A DNA stretch of 64,000 nucleotides from Oceaniferula flava (lineage in GTDB: Bacteria; Verrucomicrobiota; Verrucomicrobiia; Verrucomicrobiales; Akkermansiaceae): contig NZ_JAFBGL010000002.1 in NCBI RefSeq assembly GCF_016811075.1, positions 62,001 through 126,000 on the forward strand. The letters run 5' to 3'. Each line of letters begins with the position of its first letter. The first letter of the stretch is position 1. The notes beneath the pieces are model-generated. The model did not search any database, was not told the DNA's origin, and saw only the letters and a list, made by a program, of their open reading frames with translations. Of this stretch, positions 50,676 to 57,925 are shown piece after piece. The translations under genes and the position numbers were made by a program.

Positions 50676-51821
50676 ATGAAATCAAGAAAACCAATTGTCC
50701 TATTTCTAGGTAACCGTCAGGGATACTTTTCTCGAGAGGTCCTCCGAGGGATCATGTCGATGCGCTCGGATGGCTGCGACTGGGAAGTCTGGGTGATGCC
50801 GATGATTCACGAAAAACGACAGTTAGCGGCCTGCCTCGAGGGGCGGACCATTGCAGGCGTGATCGCTCGCGGGCTCAATAAAGAGCTCCAAGATTTCCTC
50901 GTGGAGCTGGAAGTTCCCTTGGTGGCCATTCGAGGATCGGACTCCAGCGATGAGGATGTTTCCAATGGCCTGCACGTCGATGATGAAGCGATCGGCGGCA
51001 AGGCGGGGGCGGAATTCGAGCACCTCAATCTCGACTACTGGGGGTTTGTGCACTGGCAGGGCGTGGCGTGGTCGGAGGCGCGGTTGAAATCATTCCAGGC
51101 CTACGCCGATTTCCGTGGTGCGACCAACAGCATCCTTTCGCTGGATGCCAGCGAGCGCCAAGTTTGGGACGGGGTGACCAAGATCCGCGACTGGCTTCTC
51201 GAGCTGCCGAAGCCCTGCGGGATTTTGGCCTGCAATGATGAAGCCGGGGTGGATGTCTTGCACGCCTGTCAGCTCGCCGAGCTGAGTGTGCCGGACCAGG
51301 TGGCGGTGATTGGGGTGGACAACGATCGACTCCTCTGTGAGTCCGCCGTGCCGCCGCTGAGCAGCATCGACCTGCAAGCTGGCGATGTCGGTAAGGCCGC
51401 AGCGATGCAGTTGCGTAGTTTGTTAGGTCATGAAGAGGTCGAAAGCGTGCATATCAGCCAGTCGTCCATCGTGGTGAGGGAGTCGAGTCACGAGATCGAC
51501 CGCTACTTGCTGACCTATCAGAAAGCGATGGACTTCATTGCCAGCAAGGCGGTCAGCGGCATTTCGGTGGCGGAGGTGGCATTGAGCTGTGGGGTTTCGC
51601 GCCGCGGGGTAGAGCGGGCCTTTGAAAAATACTCCAGTGAGACTCCCGCGGGAGTGATCCGGCAGCAGCGCTTGGCCGCGATCCTGCATTTGTTGAAAAG
51701 TCAGCCCCTGAACCTGGAGCATCTCGCTCAGCAGACTGGGTTCTCTGATCCGGCTGGCCTGTCCAACTTCATCAAGCGCATGACCGGCAAGCCGCCGGGC
51801 GCATTCCGCCAAGATCATTGA
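50676..51821 (+). CDS. XylR/AraC-family transcriptional regulator
   Basis: 381 residues. The N-terminal 275 form a LacI-like sugar-binding domain (VLFLGNRQGYFSREVLRGIM, GILACNDEAGVD near 184, VIGVDNDRLLCESAVPPLSSI near 211-231). The C-terminal 100 carry an AraC-type double helix-turn-helix (GISVAEVALSCGVSRRGVERAF, then HLAQQTGFSDPAGLSNFIKRMTG). This layout is that of E. coli XylR. It is divergent from the uronate operon, so it most likely activates it when a uronate or related sugar binds. Confidence 0.92.
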   Translation: MKSRKPIVLFLGNRQGYFSREVLRGIMSMRSDGCDWEVWVMPMIHEKRQLAACLEGRTIAGVIARGLNKELQDFLVELEVPLVAIRGSDSSDEDVSNGLHVDDEAIGGKAGAEFEHLNLDYWGFVHWQGVAWSEARLKSFQAYADFRGATNSILSLDASERQVWDGVTKIRDWLLELPKPCGILACNDEAGVDVLHACQLAELSVPDQVAVIGVDNDRLLCESAVPPLSSIDLQAGDVGKAAAMQLRSLLGHEEVESVHISQSSIVVRESSHEIDRYLLTYQKAMDFIASKAVSGISVAEVALSCGVSRRGVERAFEKYSSETPAGVIRQQRLAAILHLLKSQPLNLEHLAQQTGFSDPAGLSNFIKRMTGKPPGAFRQDH

Positions 51822-51893
51822 TGGTCAGGGAGTTGTTTTTATGCAACTCGCGACCGAAACGTTTGTTTCATTGAGCAACCTCACAACATTGCC

Positions 51894-52595
51894 ATGAAAC
51901 AAACACAAATAACCCTATCCCTCCTCGCCGCTTTTTGCGTCGCTAGTTTACCCGCCCACGCCGCTCCTCGAGGAGTTGCCGGGAAGGGGAAACTGATCCA
52001 CCGAGACCGCAGCGCCAACATCGCCGAGCGCATTGCCAGCAAGGAAGAAGAAATCCTTTTCAAGCAAGACGCCCACGTCTGGAGAAAAGACCCGGAAGCG
52101 CTGGATCAACGACCCGAAGACCTGCGCGCCTACAGCAACCATAGCTATCGCCGCATTGTCCGCCTACTCACGCTCGGAGGACTGGAAGAGGCGGATGGCA
52201 CCAAGTTCAAAAGCCGTCATGCCGAGATCGTGGCCGCGGCAAAGGCCGCCAACAGCGATGGTCTGGACGCTAGCGAGAAGCAAAGCATCCGCACCCAGCT
52301 GAACCAGCTCAACGATGCCATCAACGCCGCCGTGACGGAGGTGGAGAAGGGCAAGGAGCGCACACCGATCGTCAACCGCGCCCAGCATCGCTTCGAAGAA
52401 CGCATTGAGTTCGGAGTGAAGTCGGGTCGGCTCAGCACTCTTGAGGCATCGAGCTTACGTCGGAAAGTGGCCAAGCTGGAAGCCTTGGAAGAACGCCTCA
52501 AGGCGGGGCAAAAGCTCTCCAGCAACGAGCGGGAGCGACTGATGAAGGAAGTGGTCGAGCTCCAGCGCGACCTGACACGGGCGCTGCATAACTAA
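51894..52595 (+). CDS. Exported coiled-coil protein
   Basis: 233 residues. Signal peptide with cleavage near PAHAAPRG. The mature part is highly charged and helical, with long heptad stretches (SANIAERIASKEEEILFK, LRRKVAKLEALEERLK, RERLMKEVVELQRDLTRAL), so a periplasmic coiled coil is likely. NSDGLDASE at about 121-129 resembles half of an EF-hand, but one such motif is weak evidence. Function unknown. It ends 33 bases before a strong terminator. Confidence 0.7.
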   Translation: MKQTQITLSLLAAFCVASLPAHAAPRGVAGKGKLIHRDRSANIAERIASKEEEILFKQDAHVWRKDPEALDQRPEDLRAYSNHSYRRIVRLLTLGGLEEADGTKFKSRHAEIVAAAKAANSDGLDASEKQSIRTQLNQLNDAINAAVTEVEKGKERTPIVNRAQHRFEERIEFGVKSGRLSTLEASSLRRKVAKLEALEERLKAGQKLSSNERERLMKEVVELQRDLTRALHN

Positions 52596-52627
52596 GCGAT
52601 CGCCAAGCGGCGCAAAACATCACCCAG

Positions 52628-52660
52628 AGCCACCGGAACTCCCTTCCGGTGGCTTTTTTT
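52628..52660 (+). terminator. Rho-independent terminator
   Basis: AGCCACCGGAA (52628-52638) pairs with TTCCGGTGGCT (52644-52654), loop CTCCC, followed by seven T. It ends the coiled-coil gene at 51894-52595. Confidence 0.95.
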
Positions 52661-52700
52661 CGCATAGCGCTTCTAAGAAAAATTTCCCCCTGCCCGTTCC

Positions 52701-53765
52701 ATGGGTATGGCTATACACGCAAACTTGTCCCCCGAAGCTCAACTGCGGCTGCAGTCCCAGCTGCGCACCTCCACCTTGAGCAGTCTGTTGATTTCCATTC
52801 TCACGGTGGTCTTGGTCGGGCTGTTGCTGATGTTTTTCCTGCTGCCGAGCATCGAGGAAGTCACTCCTGAAATTGTCACCCGCCGCGGCGAGGAGGCGGA
52901 GGTGACGAAGACGCCTGAAAAGCAAATGCAGCGGAAAGTGCAGCCGAAACCATCATCCCCATCGTTTTCCATGGCGAAGGTGATGGCGGCGAACGTGGTT
53001 TCCCAGCTCTCCATGCCCGTCCCTGACACACACGCGGAAATCTCGCTGGACTTGGGTAATGGCGACGGTCTGGGGGACGGCTGGGGAAATGGTGAAGAGT
53101 GGGGTGAGGGAGGACCCGGAACCACGTTTTTTGGCCAGGATGTGAAGGCCGAGCGGGTGGTATATGTGATCGATTACTCGCGTTCGATGAATGGAAAACG
53201 CATTCGTTTGCTGAAAAAGGAGCTGATGAAGTCTGTGAATCAACTCCCGGACGGCACCCAGTATCAGCTGATCTTTTTTGCCGGGCCAGCGTGGTTGGCG
53301 GGCGATCAGGTGACCATGGCTGGCGATCGGAAATCAGCCGAGGTAATTAGCGGCGAGCGCAGTTACCGTTGGGAATCGCCACGCGGTGGTGCGCATTCCT
53401 GGGAACCCAAAGGCAGTAAACAGCGCGCGCTTTGGCTCAGCGCGGATGTCAAACAGCTCAAGCTTTCCAGCGCCGCGATTGAGGAGACACCTTTGGTGTG
53501 GGGGACCGACTGGGCAAGGCCGCTGGAGATGGCATTGGAAATGAAACCCACTCCGCAAGTAATCTGCTTCATGACCGATGGGGCCGTAGGCGGTGCCGCC
53601 GAGCAAGTGGCCAAGAGCATCGCGCGCAAAGCAAAATCACGTGATTGCAAAATCAACACTGTCGCCTTGATGCAGCCTGGAGCAGAGAGCGCCATGAAGG
53701 AAATGGCCGAGATCAGCGGCGGTCAATACGCTCTGGTCGACGAAAGAGGTCAGGTGAAGAAGTAA
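52701..53765 (+). CDS. Membrane-anchored protein with vWA-type domain
   Basis: 354 residues. One membrane helix near 30-50 (LLISILTVVLVGLLLMFFL), a charged and Pro-rich linker, then a Gly-rich stretch (DGLGDGWGNGEEWGEGGPG) and a von Willebrand A-like domain from about 145: VVYVIDYSRSMNG contains the MIDAS motif DxSxS (Asp-Tyr-Ser-Arg-Ser), and later strands end with ICFMTDGAVGG and INTVALMQPG. The opening (membrane helix, then linker) recalls vWA proteins attached to TonB/ExbD-like systems. It probably binds a protein or metal outside the cytoplasm; partner unknown. No Shine-Dalgarno site. Confidence 0.8.
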   Translation: MGMAIHANLSPEAQLRLQSQLRTSTLSSLLISILTVVLVGLLLMFFLLPSIEEVTPEIVTRRGEEAEVTKTPEKQMQRKVQPKPSSPSFSMAKVMAANVVSQLSMPVPDTHAEISLDLGNGDGLGDGWGNGEEWGEGGPGTTFFGQDVKAERVVYVIDYSRSMNGKRIRLLKKELMKSVNQLPDGTQYQLIFFAGPAWLAGDQVTMAGDRKSAEVISGERSYRWESPRGGAHSWEPKGSKQRALWLSADVKQLKLSSAAIEETPLVWGTDWARPLEMALEMKPTPQVICFMTDGAVGGAAEQVAKSIARKAKSRDCKINTVALMQPGAESAMKEMAEISGGQYALVDERGQVKK

Positions 53766-53842
53766 GCCAAAGTTGGCTCAGTGATTCTGGGCTTACGATT
53801 CCCCAGCCGTCGCGTTCGATAGCTGCTACGCAAAGTCGCCGT

Positions 53843-53985
53843 TCAGGAGATCAAATAAATGGGCACCCGGCCGCGCCAGGCTTCATTGTGGATCTCACCG
53901 CTGAATTTCACTCCGTGGGAATTTAGCTTCGCGTGTAAGGCATCGACATCATCTGCGTGGATGTCGAATCTGAGGCAGGGAATGC
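53843..53985 (-). pseudogene. Remnant of a VOC-family (glyoxalase-like) gene
   Basis: On the minus strand a frame of about 47 codons ending at TGA (53843-53845) reads IPCLRFDIHADDVDALHAKL, then NSHGVKFSGEI and NEAWRGR before VPIYLIS. The pattern of a beta strand, DDVDAL helix, GVKF and WRGR is the second half of a vicinal-oxygen-chelate domain. No start or first half is found upstream, and the usual DPDGN end is missing. It is the only recognisable trace in the 541-base gap between 53766 and 54306. Confidence 0.6.
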
Positions 53986-54306
53986 GATGAATTTGGCTTT
54001 GAGGTTTTCATGGCGATGGTTTGGTAGCTACGCCATGATCATTCACCGCATCCCAGTTCTTGGGGATTTCTACTTTTCTACGAGAGGTTTTTTCCGTGTC
54101 GGCTCCATGGCATTGGCCTGAACTTCTGGCCGATGTCGAAGAAGTGCCCTGAGAGGTGAATCTGTGAAGGTTTGTCTGCTTGATGTCACGGCTATAGGCA
54201 AATGCTTCTCGGTAAAATTGACGATCATACGGGAAGATCATAATTTGATCATAGGAAAGCAACATGCCATTTTTAGCATTGTAAGTCTATTACTCACAAA
54301 CGCATC

Positions 54307-54972
54307 ATGTCACAAAAACTATTCCTCAAAAAACTTATGTTCAGCCCGCTGGCGGCTGCCATCCTCAGCGGCCCGGCCTTCGCCGCTACTCCAATCATCG
54401 ACGAAGACTTCACTGGTCTGAGCGGCTCACTCCCAAATGATGGCGGAAACCCAGTCGATAACCAGGACGCTTGGTTCCGCACTGGAGGCGCCACCTCCAC
54501 GGACTTCGACGGCTCGGTGGACGGCAGCGCGATTCACATGGGATTCCGCTACCATAACACAAATGCCAACTTTGTCTCATCCAGTACATGGGACATCACT
54601 GCTACTTACACCTTCAGCTTCGATTATATCACCAGCAACACGCAGCTTAATGGCACCCTGCCGTCGTGGCAAATTGGCGCTGGTGACGGAACTGACCGGT
54701 TTCTTTCTGACCTCGTCGATTCAGGCAGCTTCATTTCCACCGCCGGCACGCACGATGTTAACATCACCATCACCTCGACGGATCTGATTAATGCCGGGGT
54801 GACAATGGGCGACAATATCTATATCAGATTTGAGAAGCCTGGTGATGGTGGTGCCTTACGCTCAGCTGTCTACCAGGTTGACAACGTCAACCTGTCAGTG
54901 GTTCCCGAGCCTTCCTCGGCTGCCTTGCTCGGACTCGGGGGGCTCGCGCTGATCCTCCGTCGCCGGAAGTAA
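54307..54972 (+). CDS. PEP-CTERM sorted exported protein
   Basis: 221 residues. Signal peptide (PLAAAILSGPAFA) and at the other end the PEP-CTERM sorting tag: VPEP, a hydrophobic helix (SSAALLGLGGLALIL) and RRRK. Such proteins are processed by exosortase and tied to exopolysaccharide. The mature part is a beta-rich jelly-roll (WDITATYTFSFDYI, SLVD-type strands) without a catalytic motif that I can see. It stands alone. The 5' leader is A/C-rich and has no Shine-Dalgarno site. Confidence 0.9.
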   Translation: MSQKLFLKKLMFSPLAAAILSGPAFAATPIIDEDFTGLSGSLPNDGGNPVDNQDAWFRTGGATSTDFDGSVDGSAIHMGFRYHNTNANFVSSSTWDITATYTFSFDYITSNTQLNGTLPSWQIGAGDGTDRFLSDLVDSGSFISTAGTHDVNITITSTDLINAGVTMGDNIYIRFEKPGDGGALRSAVYQVDNVNLSVVPEPSSAALLGLGGLALILRRRK

Positions 54973-55011
54973 GTCGTCCCTCTCTATTTCCCGCCCCTTT
55001 GGGAGTGGGAA

Positions 55012-56514
55012 TCAGGAATAACCAAGTTTCTCGAGCCATGGATCCAGGCGCTGTACTGCCTGCCCGATCCATGGCTCGTATCTTTTCCATTTTTCCACCG
55101 CTTTGTTGTGCGGTGCTTCGGTGACCGAATCATAGCTTGGCGAGAGCACCAGCTGCTTGGTAGCGACATGTTCTTGTGGACTTGCCTGCTCTTCCTGCCA
55201 ATTCAGTCCCATGAAATCAGTGACCACGCGGCCTTCTTTCTGCGGATTTTCAACCAGTGACTCATAGCGGCACTCGGTGAAGCGCTCCTGCGGCAGTAGT
55301 TCCCGCATTTTCCACCATACCTGCATGGTGTGTTCATACACCTCTGCGAGATCTTCTGCATTCGTCCAGAACACGCTAATCTCGCTTGGCGCGTCAATGA
55401 ATACTTGGAAGGTGGACCACAGCACCGCTCTTGGATCGCGGAATGGCACAATGTAACTTGCCCCCGGAAGCAGGCGGGGAAACAGCATGACGGACTCCAT
55501 TAATCCTGGGTTCTTGTCTAGGAGCACTTTATTCGGCTGGTAGGTATCCATCTGGCGTTTCAACTCCTCGCGGTAGGCCTCGTGTCCTCTTGCCGCGGTA
55601 TCAGGGCGGATATGGTCCAGATAGTTGATGAACTGGTTGGCCGCGAATTTTTCATCCGCTGGCACAGAAAATCCCTTGGTCACAGGCTCAAGTATGGTCG
55701 CCGCCAGAGCATCGCGCTCATCGGTGGATATCACCTCGCTGTGGGTCTCGAGCATGTTTTCCAGAAGTGTGGTGCCGGACCTCGGCATACCCAGCATGAC
55801 ATACCACGGGGAGAGGTCAGTAGCATCCCCCTCGTCCAGCCACCTCCTGACCGTGTCCCGATCCAGGCTATCCATGACCATGCGCATTCTGGCGAATGTT
55901 TTCCGGCGGCTAGCCAGCCATTGTTGCTGGCGCGAAATGCCGATGGCTTGGCGCGATGCTTCTTTGGATTTCAGCAGGGCAGCCCAGGCGCTTTCATAAT
56001 CGCCCAATGCGTCATGAATGCGGAATTTCTCGTGCCAAGCCTCGGCCGCGGTGGCGGGTTCCATATCACGCTCGCAGCGAGCCAAGTCTGAAACGATCTC
56101 CAGAGCGGCATCCGCATCGCCTGCGCGGCGGTGGAGTTTCGCTCGCAGTGGCAGCGTCGCCAGCTCCGTGCCTAACCGTGGAAGCAAAGCTAACGCATTC
56201 TGCACTCGGTTTGCCCGTTCGAGCATGCGAGCGAGTCCGGCGGCGGCTGGTTCAGCTGTAGTTGTCGCCCGTTCGGCCAGCGTCCAGTGTCTCTCGGCTT
56301 CTTCGTATTTCCACGCCTTCGTTAGCAGCCGGGCAGCTGCCAAGTGGAATTTTGGTGCATCCTTCTTGTGTACAAGCTTTGCGGTTTTGCGCAGCACTCG
56401 GACAAGCTCTTTGCCATGCTGCCTGCTGGCCAGACGCCCACAGTAGCTCATCCAGTAATTCACATTTTTTCGCTGAGGGCCTGCAAGCAGCCGAAGAAGT
56501 TCATCGTCTGTCAT
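55012..56514 (-). CDS. TPR-sulfotransferase fusion
   Basis: 500 residues. Residues about 50-210 are TPR-like helix pairs (KFHLAAARLLTKAWKYEEAERHW, LHRRAGDADAALEIVSD). From about 240 follows a PAPS-dependent sulfotransferase: the 5'-phosphosulfate loop LGMPRSGTTLLENML near 247, LLDKNPGLM near 334, and the 3'-phosphate site YIVPFRDPRAVLWS near 360. It moves sulfate from PAPS to a carbohydrate, protein or lipid. TPR-sulfotransferases are common in PVC and marine bacteria. No signal peptide. Single gene. Confidence 0.92.
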   Translation of the reverse strand: MTDDELLRLLAGPQRKNVNYWMSYCGRLASRQHGKELVRVLRKTAKLVHKKDAPKFHLAAARLLTKAWKYEEAERHWTLAERATTTAEPAAAGLARMLERANRVQNALALLPRLGTELATLPLRAKLHRRAGDADAALEIVSDLARCERDMEPATAAEAWHEKFRIHDALGDYESAWAALLKSKEASRQAIGISRQQQWLASRRKTFARMRMVMDSLDRDTVRRWLDEGDATDLSPWYVMLGMPRSGTTLLENMLETHSEVISTDERDALAATILEPVTKGFSVPADEKFAANQFINYLDHIRPDTAARGHEAYREELKRQMDTYQPNKVLLDKNPGLMESVMLFPRLLPGASYIVPFRDPRAVLWSTFQVFIDAPSEISVFWTNAEDLAEVYEHTMQVWWKMRELLPQERFTECRYESLVENPQKEGRVVTDFMGLNWQEEQASPQEHVATKQLVLSPSYDSVTEAPHNKAVEKWKRYEPWIGQAVQRLDPWLEKLGYS

Positions 56515-56670
56515 GAACTCTAAAGTAGGTAGGACATCGCGGAAATGCCAGCGTCAACGAGGCAGAACGAAGCACAGGAAATTGCAGCAAGGGCGCGCAG
56601 CTGAGGTGTAGCCTGATGTTGTATGTCTCTAGACTGATCGATACTCGTGCTGCCTGCCTTGAACGGTGCC

Positions 56671-57420
56671 TTACTTCTCTTCGAGCAGCGTTTTCAGGGT
56701 TGGCTCCATGGCCTCGGCCCAGATTTGGTAGCCGTGGGCGCGCGGGTGGAGCAAATCCGGCATGACTTTTTTGCTGAGCACACCATCGTCCTCCAGGAAG
56801 CTGGGTGCGAGATCGAGGTAGGTGATGCGTTCGTCCTCGGCGTAGCCTTTGATGATCTCGTTCACCTTGTCATTGAGCACACGCATTTTGTGATCGGGCT
56901 GAGCGCCACGTGGGAAAATGGCGAGCAGTAGCACCTTGGTCTTGGGGTTCTGCTGATGCACCCGATCGATGATCGCCTTGATGCCGGCCGCCGTTTCCTC
57001 GGCTTTTTGCATCGAGTGACCGGTGTTATTGGTGCCGATCATGATGATGGCCACCTTGGGTTTCATGCCGGCCATCTCGCCGTTGTCCAGTCGCCACAGC
57101 ACATTCTGGGTGCGGTCGCCAGAGAAGCCGATGTTGAAGGCATTGCGCGGGGCGTAGTATTCTTTCCAGATCTTCGCGCCACCTCGTTCCCAGGCATGGG
57201 TGATGGAGTCGCCGATGAACAGGAGGTCCACCTTGGCCTTCTTCGCGGCGGCGACTTTCTGCTCGTGGCGTTTTTTCCACCAGGCGGATTTTAATTTGTC
57301 GGCTGGTGTGGTGGCGGAGTTGGCCTCGGCCTCTTGCGTGGGAGCTGCAGGTGCTTGGGCGTGGAGCTGAACTAGGCTGCTGCAGAACATGGCTGCGACG
57401 AGAGTGGATTTGAGAATCAT
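56671..57420 (-). CDS. SGNH/GDSL hydrolase, PAF-acetylhydrolase-like
   Basis: 249 residues from the ATG at 57420. Signal peptide (TLVAAMFCSSLVQLHAQ). Blocks: DLLFIGDSITHAWERGG (nucleophile Ser), AFNIGFSGDRTQNVLWRL, IIMIGTNNTGH (Asn), and DLLHPRAHGYQ (Asp, His). The layout matches platelet-activating-factor acetylhydrolase-like SGNH esterases, which in this phylum are frequent parts of polysaccharide deacetylation gene sets. Exported. Followed on the same strand by the gene at 57477 upstream of it; the two may share a transcript. Confidence 0.9.
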   Translation of the reverse strand: MILKSTLVAAMFCSSLVQLHAQAPAAPTQEAEANSATTPADKLKSAWWKKRHEQKVAAAKKAKVDLLFIGDSITHAWERGGAKIWKEYYAPRNAFNIGFSGDRTQNVLWRLDNGEMAGMKPKVAIIMIGTNNTGHSMQKAEETAAGIKAIIDRVHQQNPKTKVLLLAIFPRGAQPDHKMRVLNDKVNEIIKGYAEDERITYLDLAPSFLEDDGVLSKKVMPDLLHPRAHGYQIWAEAMEPTLKTLLEEK

Positions 57421-57476
57421 GGGAAATGAATAAGTGGTGAGTGGCAAAATAGAGGCGGCCGGGAGAAGTCGGAGAA

Positions 57477-57881
57477 TTAGCTCGCGGATGTGGCTGGCTT
57501 TTTCGGCAGGAAGGGGGCGGCGAGGGTGTCGTGCAGGGAGAACAGGTTGGCAAAGTCCTCGGGGGTGTCCGAATCCTGTTTGCCGAAGGCTCCCTCTTCA
57601 ATCAGGGCGAAGACCATGTTGCCGATATCGGTGCAATCTTTCACGCCCCACTCGCTCATCATGGTGGTGGCCATGGGGCCGAACTCCTGCATCGCGAGAT
57701 CGCGGAATCCGTGCAGCAGCTCGCTGGCGGTGACGTGGCGGTGCTGGCCATCGTTGTTATCCATGGCCCGCTTGACGGTGAAATCCAAGGCGTCCTTGAG
57801 GAAGTAATAGGCACCAATGTCAAAGCGCTTGTCACGTGCGAGCACGGATTTCACGGCATCCATAAACTGAGTCGGCTGCAT
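57477..57881 (-). CDS. Minf_1886-type conserved protein
   Basis: 134 residues. The sequence pattern (AYYFLKDALDFTVKRA, HVTASELLHGFRDLAMQEFG, WGVKDCTDIGNMVFALIEEG, KQDSDTPEDFANLF) is that of a small protein family confined to Planctomycetes and Verrucomicrobia. No membrane helix or signal. Function unknown; strong conservation across the phyla suggests a core role. Its presence is one of the clearest taxonomic markers in the window. Confidence 0.88.
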   Translation of the reverse strand: MQPTQFMDAVKSVLARDKRFDIGAYYFLKDALDFTVKRAMDNNDGQHRHVTASELLHGFRDLAMQEFGPMATTMMSEWGVKDCTDIGNMVFALIEEGAFGKQDSDTPEDFANLFSLHDTLAAPFLPKKPATSAS

Positions 57882-57925
57882 GGTAAAATTCTCCTGTGTT
57901 CCGCTCTTTCTGTCAAGACGGGGAT

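Noticed and set aside
54008-54265. 85-codon minus-strand frame in the gap before the PEP-CTERM gene
   Set aside because: Low-complexity Ser/Arg-rich translation without start signal; the real trace in this gap is the VOC remnant at 53843-53985.
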